NCBI RefSeq assembly: GCF_029407905.1
Contig: NC_073630.1
Location: 53,531,001-53,595,000 of the forward strand
Reading direction: 5' to 3'
Source: Bubalus kerabau
Taxonomy: Eukaryota; Chordata; Mammalia; Artiodactyla; Bovidae
Length of the DNA stretch: 64,000 bases
Shown here: in pieces, positions 10,687-20,924 of the stretch
Position numbering within the stretch: position 1 is the stretch's first letter
How the letters are laid out: each line of letters begins with the position of its first letter
Notes under the pieces: model-generated
Databases searched by the model: none
Seen by the model: only the letters and a program-made list of their open reading frames with translations
What the model was told of the DNA's origin: nothing
Translations under genes and position numbers: made by a program

Positions 10687-11697
10687 ATGGGAATACCAGA
10701 CCACCTGATCTGCCTCTTGAGGGATTTGTATGCAGGTCAGGAAGCAACAGTTAGAACTGGACATGGAACAACAGACTGGTTCCAAATAGGAAAAGGAGTT
10801 TGTCAAGGCTGTATATTGTCACCCTGTTTATTTAACTTATATGCAGAGTACATCATGAGAAACGCTGGGCTGGAAGAAACACAAGCTGGAATCAAGATTG
10901 CTGGGAGAAATATCAATCACCTCAGATATGCAGATGACACCACCCTTATGGCAGAAAGTGAAGAGGAACTCAAAATCCTCTTGATGAAAGTGAAAGTGGA
11001 GAGTGAAAAAGTTGGCTTAAAACTCAACATTCAGAAAACAAAGATCAAGGCATCTGGTCCCATCACTTCATGGCAAATAGATGGGGAAACAGTGGACACA
11101 GTGTCAGACTTTATTTTTCTGGGCTCCAAAATCAGTGCAGATGGTCACTGCAGCCATGAAATTAAAAGACGCTTACTCCTTGGAAGGAAAGTTATGACCA
11201 ACCTAGATAGCATGTTCAAAAGCAGAGACATTACTTTGCCAACAAAGGTCCGTCTAGTCAAGGCTATGGTTTTTCCTGTGGTCATGTATGGATGTGAGAG
11301 TTGGACTGTGAAGAAGGCTGAGCGCTGAAGAATTGATGCTTTTGAACTGTGGTGTTGGAGAAGACTCTTGAGAGTCCCTTGGACTGCAAGGAGATCCAAC
11401 CAGTCCATTCTGAAGGAGATCAGCCCTGGGATTTCTTTGGAAGGAATGATGCTAAAGCTGAAACTCCAGTACTTTGGCCACCTCTTGCGAAGAGTTGACT
11501 CATTGGAAAAGACTCTGATGCTGGGAGGGATGGGGGGCAGGAGGAGAAGGGGACGACAGAGGATGAGATGGCTGGATGGCATCACTGACTCGATGGACGT
11601 GAGTCTGAGTGAACTCCGGGAGTTGGTGATGGACAGGGAGACCTGGCGTGCTGCGATTCATGGGGTTGCAAAGAGTCGGACACGACTGAGCGACTGA
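10687..11697 (+). pseudogene. BovB reverse transcriptase remnant, 3' half, one internal stop
   Basis: This encodes the second half of the BovB (RTE-clade) polyprotein, the reverse transcriptase that copies BovB RNA by target-primed reverse transcription in the nucleus. Visible in order are the thumb-side part of the RT palm with GCILSPCLFNLYAEYIM, the catalytic YADD box, the GLKLNIQKTKI segment and FLGSKI. Then come an SNQSILKEISPG region and a basic RRRRGRQRMRWLDG stretch near the C terminus, ending TRLSD. The N-terminal endonuclease and RT motif A are absent. The frame is open throughout except for one TGA at 11326-11328, where the family has an arginine codon. A GCQ-type change (Cys for Arg) precedes the QGC box. 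It cannot make active enzyme because it is truncated. Confidence 0.9.
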
Positions 11698-11706
11698 TCT
11701 GATCTG
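10687..11706 (+). mobile_element. BovB LINE, 5'-truncated, about 1.0 kb
   Basis: A sense BovB copy begins abruptly at 'atgggaataccagaccacc' in the RT domain and runs to the terminal 'acacgactgagcgactgatc' with a TGATC-type tail. It is about one third of a full BovB (about 3.2 kb is known for the family). It ends in the family's usual short 3' tandem unit rather than poly(A). Confidence 0.95.
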
Positions 11707-11709
11707 AAA

Positions 11710-12260
11710 TAGATCATGTCTCTGAATAGGTCCTTGATATGCCCCTGACAATCATCAACATTTTTAAATTACATAAATTTTATGTAACACATAAAGAAAT
11801 TATACTTTTATAAGAATTTCCTCATGTATTCACTCACTCTCAAAAGTGCATATGTGACTGCAATCAAGAATGTATTTAGTTTTTTGTTAAGATATTCTGA
11901 GGCATTTAACTGAGATGAGAAGAAACATTAAGTCTCTGTGTGATTAATGTTACGTAAGCCCATGTTTTTAAAATTCTCCATTCATAGGTGGATAAATTCA
12001 CTGTATACAAAAGCACGATTTAAATGTAGAAGCTGCAACAAAGTAGAGTAGCCATTTTCATTGCTAAATTTGTTCTTGAGTTCTAAAATTAAGACACTGA
12101 TTTGTTTTTATCTTCAATTCTTATTTAAACATTTCCCCTTCAAATAATCATCATGCCTTTAGGTCTGTATATATAAAGTGTTCACTGTCAAACTACAAAA
12201 TATTTTTATATATTTGTTAATATGAAGAAAAATATTACTTTTTGTTGAGTACTATTAAAT
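11710..12260. other. no recognisable gene
   Basis: AT-rich; neither a gene nor a named repeat is supported. Confidence 0.5.
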
Positions 12261-12272
12261 TAGTGTATGAGT

Positions 12273-12473
12273 GAGAGTGAGTGAAAGTCTCTCAGTCATG
12301 TCCGACTCTTTGCGACCCCATGGACTATACAGTCCATGGAATTCTCCAGGCCAGAATACTAGAGTAGGTAGCCTTTCTCTTCTCTAGGGGATGTTCCCAA
12401 CCCAGGGATCAAACCCAGGTCTCCCACATTGCAGGCAGATTCTTTACCAGCTGAGCCACAAGGGAAGCCCAGC
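12273..12473 (-). mobile_element. Bov-tA SINE, full-length, antisense
   Basis: From the right on the minus strand: a tRNA-Glu-like head ('gggcttcccttgtggctcag' complement at about 12455-12473), a B-box-like segment, then the Bov-A body. It is flanked by TAGTGTATGAGT (12261-12272) and TAGTGTATAAGT (12474-12485), a 12-bp target-site duplication with one mismatch. Confidence 0.93.
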
Positions 12474-12485
12474 TAGTGTATAAGT

Positions 12486-13370
12486 AAACAATAATTTTAG
12501 TAAGCTGCAAGTGGTTAATTTGCTACTAATTTGATGGTGATTTAACTTGGGATCAATCATTTCACATTTTGTGTTCCTAAAAGTAACCATGTAAACTTGA
12601 ATATTAGGAAAAATGTTAGATTACTAGAATGATGGTAGCCATCAAATAAAAACAAATTAGAACTGGGTTTCCTCTCTTCTCCATTTTACTGTTTACAACT
12701 TTCTTTTCTCTCAACTCTGTACCATATATTCCAATTTATTTTCTTGATGTTTCTTTGACTATCTTGTTTTAATACATGAATTCACAAATATATATATATA
12801 TATATATTTTCATATTTAGAACAATGACAGCACTTATGACTAAGCTCTGAAGATAATTTTCCTAACCAATTCAACAAGTGATTATTGATTATTCCTTATA
12901 ATCAAAACTAGGGAAAAACAGCATAGCAACTACAGCTTTTCAATATATGTTCACCATTTATTGTCATTGTTCAGTTGCTCAGTGTATTAATTCCAGGTGT
13001 GATTTAATTTTGGTTTGAGTATTTCTTATTTTCCTTAAAAGTAACCTACAAAAAAAAAAAACATACAAGACAGAAATAAGCCTTAGGAGCTGGATTTCTG
13101 CTCAACAAAATTTGGCACAAATATTACAACATATTGTTTCCACTTTAAGTCATCCAAAATTGTGGAGATTATTTCAATTGCTGACTAATGGGAACTCATT
13201 TAAGTCAGGCTCAAAGGGAACCAAGGTTGTGAAATATGAGAACAGCTCAAGTCAGCACTAGGATTATGGGAGAAAGCTACCACCTCCCTGAAGCCTATTG
13301 GATCACGGAATGTGAGATGGGTGGTGAGGCATAAAACAGGGGAACAAGGTTGTGAAGTAACGGTGCTCTA
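12486..13370. other. no recognisable gene; small AT microsatellite
   Basis: I see no gene. An (AT)n run lies at 12787-12808 and an A-run at about 13049-13060. A 17-base Bov-like scrap near 12968 is too short to call. Confidence 0.5.
12787..12808. repeat. (AT)n microsatellite
   Basis: About 11 AT units uninterrupted. Confidence 0.95.
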
Positions 13371-13371
13371 G

Positions 13372-13640
13372 TGTTATGTGGTGGATTGTTTCCGTGCCAG
13401 ATTCGTATGTTGAAGCCCTCACACCAAGTATACCTCAGAAAGTTACTGAATTGAACAGCCTTTAAAGAGGTAATTAAGGTAAAATCACGTCACATGGGTG
13501 GGTCCTTATTTAATATGACTTCTCTCAGGAGAAGAGGAGATTAGAACACAAACAACACAGAGGTAAAAGCTTGCGAGGGTACAGAGACAAGGTAGCTATC
13601 TGCAAACCAAGGAGAGAGTTCTTGGGAGAAATCACTGGCA
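13372..13640 (+). mobile_element. MaLR-type LTR fragment (MLT1-like)
   Basis: Landmarks in order: 'gtatgttgaagccctcacac', 'cctcagaaagttactg', 'taaagaggtaattaagg', 'tgggtgggtccttatt', 'aatatgact', 'gaagaggagattagaac', 'gcaaaccaaggagagag'. This is the sense strand of the same LTR type seen antisense at 51285-51782. The 3' end is lost. Confidence 0.65.
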
Positions 13641-13659
13641 ACAGTAAGTAGAGCTGCTA

Positions 13660-14620
13660 TGAATATGCAAGGGTAGTCATTTTTGTATATATCACTTCTG
13701 TTCAGTAAATATCATTTGTTCCATATCTTTCCCAGTACTTGATATTTTCATTCTTAAAAATTGTCTTAAGCTTTTACTCTTTAATCATTTTAGTGGATGT
13801 AATGTGGTATCCATTATAGTTTTAATTTTCATTTCTCTGATGATTGAATATTTTGACCACCATTTACTTACTTGACATTTGTATATCTCCCTTGATAAAC
13901 TCTGTGTTCAAGTCTTCTGCTCATGAAAAAAGTAATTTCCTTGACTTTTATTTTTCAACTGTAAGATTTATCTATATTATTTCAACAAAAATAATTTTAG
14001 ATATGTGTATTATGAATATTTACTTCCATATGTAGCCTTCTTTCATTTTCTTATGGTGACTTTTGATGAGCAGAAGTTTTCCATTTTGATGTTATACAAT
14101 TTTTTCTTTTATGATCAGTTATTTTTGCATCCTCTGTAAAATGCCTTCTCTTATCATGACTGAGAAAATATTCTCCTCTTAAACTTTTATTGGTAGGTAT
14201 GTTATATAGATATGTTTTTAGGTCTATGAAATATCTCAAATTGACTTGATGCATATTATGAGATGAGGGATGTGGGTTTATTTTCAATGTAATTATCTAC
14301 TTGTTTCAATATAACTTGTTAAATTTTTTCTTTCTCATTTTGTTTCTTTAGTCCTTACATACATGGTGAATCTATTTTTAAATACTCTATTCCTTTCCAC
14401 TGAACTATTCATCTATGATTATGCCAATGACATATTATCTCAAACACAGTAATTTTATAGTCAATTGTGAAATCAGCTAATGTGGGTACTCTATTGTCTT
14501 TATTTTCTAGATAACTTTGGCAACTCAAGATTATTTCATTTCCCTACAATTTTGCAATCAGCATGGCAATTTCTACAAAAACAACTATTGAAGTTTAAAT
14601 GAGTTGTATGTATGTATATG
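13660..14620 (-). mobile_element. L1M LINE fragment, antisense, decayed
   Basis: Plus-strand landmarks of an antisense L1 appear in order: 'gtggatgtaatgtggtatcc', 'tttcatttctctgatgattg', 'tctgctcatg', 'ttgatgagcagaagtttt', 'tctccatt'-like AT-rich runs, 'ttccactgaactattcatc', 'tttatagtcaattgtgaaatc' and 'aactttggcaactcaagatt'. It covers 3' ORF2 sequence. All frames are broken. Confidence 0.65.
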
Positions 14621-14639
14621 TGTAGCAACATTAGTTTAT

Positions 14640-15420
14640 AATTTTGTACAAATATGTGTAGATACAGATGTAGAACTCTATTTGTATATATCTAATAAAG
14701 ATATATCTTTCTCAGATATATTTTTTGGGAGTATACTATGTTGTAAGCAACACTATAGAAGAAAGGAAAGATGCTGTTAATCATGGGTGTTGGAAGTTGA
14801 TCAGAAGTTGGGCTCTTTAAATGTCCTGATTTATCGATCAGAAAGCTGAAGCAGACTGGGTTAATTATTCTGTTACTTTTCTTCTTTCAAATTCTCAAAA
14901 TAAATTAAGGTTACAGCATGGGGATACTTTTCCAGGATCACATAGATGGCTAATAGAATCTTTCTATAATCCCACTGAGTGTTCTTTCAAACAGTTACAG
15001 ATGCTATCACAAGTTCCAGTTCCTAGAATATCATACCCCCAAAATTAATAAGACACATTTGGAAAATAAATCATAATATTCTGATTAATATATTCTACTC
15101 CCAGCAAATGGTGTGTTCTATTTCTATTGTTCACTGTATTTTGTGCCTTGAATTTTTTTTTCCTTTTCCATGTATCTTAAGGTTATTACAATCTTTCAAA
15201 GTCAAGGTTTAAATTTTTAATGAATTTTATCATTTGTTATTGACAAGTTTGTTAAAGTATACTCTGTATGCATCTTTTATTTCTAGTAACAAGAGTTCTG
15301 TGTACAGTATAAAAAGAAGACAAGCATCCTAAAGAATTATAACTTTCACCATATTGCCAGCAAAACCCCTTTTATGGATACTTGGAAAATAAATATTGAT
15401 TAGATAATAGTAACAATATA
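14640..15420. other. no recognisable gene
   Basis: AT-rich stretch; I see nothing coding and cannot name a repeat. Confidence 0.45.
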
Positions 15421-15421
15421 A

Positions 15422-15645
15422 CCATGGCTAACATTTATGATGTCTTTACTACGTCCAGACATTTTTCTATTTTTTTTTGTTTGTTTTTTTACTTTATGAC
15501 TCAGGTGCATTTATTGTGCATATTTGAAAAATGAGAACACAGTTGAGCTTAAGGAACTTGCTCAGTTCATAGCTCTGATAGTGGAGGGGTTGGGAACAAG
15601 CTTAGATAATCTGATTTCAGGATCCTATGCATAGAACATTAGACT
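15422..15645 (+). mobile_element. MIR SINE
   Basis: Order of a MIR: 'ggctaacatttatgatgtct', 'actacgtccagacattt', a T-rich insertion in the centre (15470-15491), 'tgaaaaatgagaacacag', 'aacttgctcag', and 'gatttcaggatcctatgc'. It is well diverged. Confidence 0.75.
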
Positions 15646-16050
15646 ATAGAGTCTTTCATGATCAACACTGAAAATGTATCATTTCTTTTAAATTTTGGCT
15701 AAAAAGCACTGCAAACTGTGTTTTTATTTTATGTATATCTTTATATACTTTCCTTTTTAATGTTAAACTAAATTGAAATCTCTTTTGGTTAATTATAATA
15801 AAAGCAACAAGATATCTATGACTAATAATTTAATTTCTAAACTATTTAAGATTCGAAGAAAAAAGGTAGCATTAACATTTTTAGTATGGACCTACCCTTA
15901 GATGGTTGAGACTACTGGATCTCTCTTAGGGTTAGGGAAAATGTGTTTGGATAAATTTAAAGGTTTAATAAATTATTGCTGCCTTTTTAATGTTGATATT
16001 GGTGATTTAGTTATGGTAAGATATTTCTTATCCTCCAATAAAAATTTAGT
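15646..16050. other. no recognisable gene
   Basis: AT-rich, without a supported gene or repeat. The 72-codon frame at 15902-16120 runs into a SINE and has no domain. Confidence 0.45.
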
Positions 16051-16059
16051 GAACTGCCA

Positions 16060-16348
16060 GGATTTCCTTGGTGGTCCAATAATTAAGATTCCATGCTTCA
16101 AGGGGGCACAGGTTAGATAAAACCATAAAGAATTTGTCTGCAATGAAGGAGACCCAGGTTCATTTCCTGGGTTGGGAAGATTCTCTGGAGAAGGAAATGA
16201 CAACCCACTCCAGTACTCTTTCCTGGAGAATCCCATGAACAAAGGAGCCTGGTGGGCTACAGTAATAGGGTCATAAAAGACTGAGCAACTAACACTATGG
16301 AACTAAGACCCCTCATGCCACAACAGAGCAGCCAAAAAATAAAAAAGA
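16060..16348 (+). mobile_element. CHR-2-type SINE, split by Bov-tA
   Basis: The left part starts 'gatttccttggtggtccaa' with 'taattaagattccatgcttc' and 'gggggcacaggtta', the tRNA-derived head of a CHR-2 SINE. The right part resumes with 'ggaactaagacccctcatgcc' and 'agccaaaaaataaaaaa'. A 9-bp target-site duplication with one mismatch flanks it: GAACTGCCA (16051-16059) and GACCTGCCA (16351-16359). Confidence 0.85.
16123..16297 (+). mobile_element. Bov-tA SINE nested in CHR-2
   Basis: It starts part-way through the tRNA head ('taaagaatttgtctgcaatg'), continues with 'ttgggaagattctctggag', 'acccactccagtactcttt', 'ggagcctggtgggctacag', and ends 'actgagcaactaacact'. It is younger than its CHR-2 host. 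Confidence 0.88.
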
Positions 16349-16571
16349 TTGACCTGCCAAGTTCGGCCTAAGGAGGACAATTCTTTTGTTTGTACCCAGG
16401 ATCACATGCCCTCTTGCCTAATTAAAGTATCTCTCCAGGCACTCCTCCTCTCTCTTCTGCATCATTAGCTTCTTTCCATTATCTTGAAATTCTAGCTTAT
16501 CTTTACACATGCTGATTTTTGCTCTAACATGTCACATCCCTCCTCAAACTCTACAACAGTTTCCTATCCAT

Positions 16572-17277
16572 AGTAATTTCCTATGACCTATGAAACAAGT
16601 TACCGCAAACATAAAGTAGTGAAGTTGCTCGTCGTGTCCGACTGTTTGCGACCCTGTGGACTGTGGCCCACCAGGCTCCTCCGTCCATGAGATTCTCCAG
16701 GCAAGAATACTGGAGAGGGTTGCCATTTCCTTCTCCAGGGGATCTTCCAGACCCAGGGATCGAATACAGTTCTCCCGCATTGCAGGCAGACACTTTAACC
16801 TCTGAGCCACCAGGTCAGACCCCAAAATCAGTTGTTTTAAAAAACAAATTTATTCTCATACAGCTTGCAGATCAGAAGTCCAAAATCAATTCACTAGACT
16901 AAAATCAAGGAGTTAACAAGATGCTCTAGGGCAATAGCATTTTCTAGCCTTTTTCAGGCTCTAGAATCACATTCCTTACATTCTGAGTTTTGAAGTTCTT
17001 TCCTATGTCATTAAAGCTAGAAGTATAGCATCTTATTTCAGCAGTCTCATTGCTTTCTTCCTCTGTGTCAAAATTCTCCCTTCCTCCCTCTTATAATGAC
17101 CCTTGTGAAAAGATTTATGGTCAATGTGGATAATCTAGAATAATCTCCTCATGTCAAGATCCTTAACTGAGTCACATTTGGAAAGTTCCTTTTGTCATAC
17201 AAGGTAAAACATTCATAGATTCCAGGGGAGAGGACCTTGATGTCTGAAGGAAAGGTGTGGCATTATTCAACCTCCTC
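16572..17277 (-). mobile_element. MaLR-type LTR, antisense, nested in L2 and split by Bov-tA
   Basis: Plus-strand landmarks: 'aacaagttaccgcaaacata' to the left of the SINE. To the right are 'acaaatttattctcatacag', 'agatcagaagtccaaaatc', 'agactaaaatcaaggagtt', 'cttccctcc'-like, 'ataatgacccttgtg', 'ggataatctagaataatctc', 'aactgagtcacattt', 'aggtaaaacattcatagatt' and 'ggcattattcaacct'. The order is that of an antisense MLT1-type LTR of the kind that starts near 'tgtggtagg..'. Many changes indicate old age. Confidence 0.65.
16617..16822 (-). mobile_element. Bov-tA SINE, antisense
   Basis: The Bov-A body ('ctcgtcgtgtccgactgttt', 'gattctccaggcaagaatac') is followed by the tRNA-like head in antisense ('cagacccagggatcgaatac', 'ctctgagccaccagg'). 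It inserted in the antisense LTR, which itself inserted in L2. Confidence 0.92.
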
Positions 17278-17800
17278 TCAAATAATATTATATAAAATAA
17301 CTTAAAAAGACCTGATCTTGTCTGGCCTCCAACACCTTCTCTCGCCTAATGCACTATCACTGAGGCTTTGCTACGGTCTTCTGAGTGCAGTGACTTCTTG
17401 GATATTCCCTTTGCATACCAACTGTTCTCCTACTTCAGAGACTTTGCAAATGCTGTGTCCTCTGATTCGAAAGTTCTTAGATAAACACTGGACTACTTCC
17501 TTTACCTTTCCATTGATCTCTTTCATAATGTTGCACTATCACAGATTTCCACACCAAATAAGAGCATAGTAGCCTCTTCCTCATCCCCATTATTTCCCTA
17601 AATTGCATTCTCTTTTTTCTACATCATGATCATCCCCCAACACATAAATGTGTTTTGTTTGTCTCTGCCTACTAGAGAGAGTAGAGAGCTCTCTAGGCTA
17701 TAAGCTCTCTGATTGCAGAAGCTGTATTTGTATCCCTGCTGTGTCTCCAGTACCTAGAAGAATACTCACTTCTTATGTCAGTGTTTTCAAGTTCATAGGT

Positions 17801-18285
17801 CCTGGATTTGTAAGTGAGATTCCTCATGCAACAAGGAAAAAAAAAAAACAAACAAACAAGGATTATGAATCAACATAACTGAAATGATAGATAAGTAATT
17901 TATTTTGAATCAAAGGAAAGTCCAAAAAACAACAAAATGGATATTTCACTCCATTCACTTGCAAATTACACCAAATGTTTATGTTATAATTTATCTCTAG
18001 AAAGGGTATGAAAAAACATAAAGAGAAACTGTGGTTAGGTATTAATTACCCAAAACATTAACTCATGACACAGAACTCTAAAGACCTGAGTATTTTATTA
18101 CAATCACCCGTTTTTTTCCCAATAGGATTGTATATATAATGATAAATTCTGGCTTAATATTCAACATAAACGTTAAAGAAGAAAAAAAAATCTTTTGGAG
18201 TAACTGTCATAATATTTGGATGCAAATTATTCAGTCTGGGTTAAAGCTCTGTCATTTTTGCCATTTGACCTCTTCTACAAAGTAC
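17801..18285. other. no recognisable gene
   Basis: AT-rich with an A-rich tract at 17836-17864. No gene or named repeat is supported. Confidence 0.45.
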
Positions 18286-18289
18286 TCTA

Positions 18290-18726
18290 CAAAGATTGCT
18301 GGGAGAAATATCAATAACCTCAGATATGCTGATGACACCACACTTATGGAAGAAAGCAAAGAAGATATAAAGAGCCTCTTGATGAAAGTGAAAGAGGAGA
18401 GTGAAAAAGTTGGCTTACAGATCAACATTCAGAAAACGAAGATCATGGCAGTTGGTCCCATCACTTCATGGCAAATAGATGGGGAAACAGTGGAAACAGT
18501 GTCAGACTTTATTTTTCGGGGCTCCCAAATCATTGCAGATGGTGACTGCAGCCATGAAATTAAAAGATACTTACTCTTTGGAAGAAAAGTTATGACCAAC
18601 CTAGACCACATATTCAAAACCAGAGACATTACTTTGCCAACAAAAGTCCAGCTAGTCAAGGATATGGTTTTTCCAGTGGTCATGTATGGATGTGAGAGTT
18701 GGGCTATAAAGAAAGCTGAGTGCTGA
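18290..18726 (+). pseudogene. BovB reverse transcriptase remnant (YADD box to thumb)
   Basis: The frame keeps KIAGRNINNLRYADDTTLM with the catalytic YADD, then GLQINIQKTKI and a changed FRGSQI where the family usually has FLGSKI, followed by the MYGCESW segment. It ends at a TGA (18724-18726) at the same codon where several other copies in this window stop. Downstream BovB sequence continues to 19119 with further stops. Substitutions (Glu for Ala after LM, several Lys/Glu changes) mark it as older than the copies at 10.7, 27.5 and 54 kb. Non-functional. Confidence 0.88.
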
Positions 18727-19119
18727 AGAACTGATGGTTTTGAACCGTGGTATTGGAGAAGACTCTTGAGAGTCCCTTGGACTGCAAGGAGGTCCAACCA
18801 GTCCATCCTAAAAGAAATCAGTCCTGAATATTCATTGGAAGGACTGATGTTGAAGCTGAAAGTCCAATACTTGGACCACCTAATGTGAAGACCGGACTCA
18901 TTTGAAAATACCCTGATGCTGAGAAAGATTGAAGGTGGGAGAAGAAGGGAACAGCAGAGGATGAGATGGTTTGGTGGCATCACCGACTCAATGGACATGA
19001 GTTTGAGTAGATCCCGGGAGCTGGTGATGGACAAGGAGGCCTGGCGTGCTTCAGTCCATGGGGTTGCAAAGTGTCGGACACAACTGAGTGATGAACTGAA
19101 CTGAACTGAACTGAACAAA
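18290..19119 (+). mobile_element. BovB LINE, 5'-truncated, about 0.83 kb
   Basis: Sense copy beginning just before the YADD-encoding region ('aagattgctgggagaaata') and running to a tail of four CTGAA units at 19100-19119. The TGAAC-type tail is the normal BovB 3' end. Confidence 0.95.
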
Positions 19120-19379
19120 GTGCTTGAAGAAAAAATTATTCCTCTAAAAAAACTATGATAAAACACCTCATTCATCATGAGATGGAAGTTAAATCTCATA
19201 TGTGAAATTTATTTGCAAACTGTAAATAGCAACATTAGTATTTTTACTAAAGAAATAACACAGTTTTATTTGTAATATTTCTCATGGATTTATTCAATTT
19301 ATTTTTTCAAGAACTAATCTTATTCAAGGACTAATTTTATAAACTTATAGACATATTAGTAGAGAGAGGAGAAATATAC

Positions 19380-19414
<35 letters not shown>

Positions 19415-19445
19415 GTGTATCTAGAAAGTCACTCAGACTGAACAA
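19120..19445. other. no recognisable gene; CA microsatellite
   Basis: AT-rich flank followed by a CA repeat. Nothing coding is seen. Confidence 0.5.
19382..19412. repeat. (AC)n microsatellite
   Basis: About 15 uninterrupted AC units, a candidate length polymorphism. Confidence 0.97.
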
Positions 19446-19535
19446 GCCCTGGGAAATGGTGAAGGACAGGGAAGCCCAGCGTGTTGCAGTCTGTGGGATC
19501 TCAAAGAGTCAGACACGTCTGAGTGACTGAACAAC
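19446..19535 (+). mobile_element. BovB 3'-terminal fragment
   Basis: Contains 'aatggtgaaggacagggaag', 'gtgttgcagtctgtggg' and 'agagtcagacacgtctgag', the last 90 bp of BovB ahead of an ACAACA-type tail. Confidence 0.85.
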
Positions 19536-19853
19536 AGACTGAACCAAAGAGGTGGTAACCAATATTATTGATTACTTAGGTATTTTGAATACTACTATAT
19601 TGCCTTGTATATGTTATTTTTAATCTTAAAATATGCCAATTTGATTATAATTGGAAATTTGCAGATATTTATGTTCTCAAAGGTACAGAGAATTATAGAT
19701 TATTTCTAGGATGTTGAAGAAATCACATTGTTCAGACCCACAACTTCTTTCCCCCCACCTCCCATCAATTATTAGTTGAGTTTCCTGGTGAAGTGATACT
19801 GGTGTTCTAAATATTTCTGTATAACAGCAAATATACTGATACATTTTTTTTTT

Positions 19854-20056
19854 GCATGTATGCTTAGTCATGTCCAACTCTGAAACTCCATGGACTGAAG
19901 CCTACCTGGCTCCTATGTCCATGGGATTTCCCAGGCGAGGATAGTGGAATGGGTTGCCATTGCCTCCTCCAGAGGTCTTCCCCCACCCAGGGATCAAACC
20001 TGCATCTCCTGCATTGGCAGAAACATTTATTACCACTGAAGCACCTGGGAAGCCCT
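19854..20056 (-). mobile_element. Bov-tA SINE, antisense
   Basis: Antisense Bov-A body ('ttagtcatgtccaactctg', 'gatttcccaggcgagg') followed by the antisense tRNA-like head ('acccagggatcaaacctgc', 'cactgaagcacctgggaag'). Confidence 0.92.
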
Positions 20057-20250
20057 TGTTTTCTTTCCTTTTACAGTTCCCAAATACAACTTAGTAATAT
20101 TAAGTTAATTATGGTCTGGCTATATTTTCTTCAATGTCCATTCTTTACTTATGTAAATCCATAGTTCTGGAATATTACACTTTTTTCCACATCCTTTGGC
20201 AGCAAGAATATACAACAAAGAATACAATTTATAATTAATTATGTCTCTAT

Positions 20251-20532
20251 TGTGGAGAAGGCAATGGAGACCCACTCCAGTACTCTTGCCTGGTAAATCC
20301 CATGGACAGAGGAGCTTGATAGGCTGCAGTCCATGGGGTCGATAGGAGTCGGACACGACTGAGCGACTTCACTTTCATTTTTCACTTTAATGCATTGGAG
20401 AAGGAAATGGCAACCAATTTCAGTGTTCTTGCCTGGACAATCCCAGGGAGGGGGGAACCTGGTGGGAAGCCATCTCTGGGGTCACATAGAGTTGGACATG
20501 ACTGAAGCGACAGCAGCAGCAGCAGTAGCAGG
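20251..20532 (+). mobile_element. Bov-A2 SINE, full-length
   Basis: Two Bov-A units in sense joined by 'cttcactttcatttttcact' and ending in an AGCAGCAGCAGCAGTAGCA tail. Flanks ATGTCTCTAT (20241-20250) and ATGTCTGTAT (20533-20542) form a 10-bp target-site duplication with one mismatch. Confidence 0.94.
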
Positions 20533-20756
20533 ATGTCTGTATCATCTCTATTACGGATGTTGCCTCCCTCTCTTATTTCAATTCCCCTACTTTGAAGTGC
20601 AGTAAAATTCTCCATGTGTGCACATCTCTGTGTTTGTGTGTGTGCACTCACAGTAGTTGGGAGGAAATATTTCTTAAACTTAATAAAGTGAGAATGATTA
20701 CCAACAATCTTTACAATAACAGAATCGAAGATTAAGTGCTACTGAAGAGTCACATG

Positions 20757-20922
20757 CGGAGAGGGCAATGGCAACCCACTCCAGTACTCTTGCCTGGAAA
20801 ATCCCATGGATGGAAGAGCCTGGTAGGCTGCAGTCCATGGGGTCGCTGAGTCACACACGACTGAGCAACTTCTCTTTGACTTTTCACTTTCATGCATTGG
20901 AGAAGGAAATAGCAACCCACTC
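20757..20922 (+). mobile_element. Bov-A2 SINE, second unit truncated
   Basis: One complete Bov-A unit ('ggcaatggcaacccactcc' to 'cacacacgactgagcaactt'), the Bov-A2 linker, then only about 35 bp of the second unit. The break at 20922 is abrupt. The motif CAGAATCGA occurs just after the break and again at 20720. Confidence 0.9.
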
Positions 20923-20924
20923 AC

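Larger units (their letters stand above)
16380..17800 (+). mobile_element. L2 LINE 3' end, split by an LTR
   Basis: The left piece (about 16470-16570) has 'ctaacatgtcacatccctcc' and 'ctctacaacagtttcctatcc'. The right piece (about 17305-17800) has 'acctgatcttgtctggcctc', 'cttctctcgcctaatgcact', 'ccttttccaac'-like and 'actttgcaaatgctgtgtcc', 'ttcattataat'-type segments, 'taagctctctgattgcagaa' and 'tgtatccctgctgtgtctcc'. This is the order of a LINE2 3' end. The missing middle is explained by an antisense MaLR-like LTR inserted between them. Confidence 0.7.

Noticed and set aside
12385..12473. tRNA-like segments in Bov-tA heads (also at 16.8, 20.0, 26.2, 45.4, 55.1 and 60.7 kb), which might be called as tRNA genes.
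   Set aside because: They are SINE heads attached to Bov-A bodies, with degenerate arms; not functional tRNA genes.
12968..12985. A 17-base match to a Bov tail.
   Set aside because: Too short and without flanking Bov sequence; could be chance.
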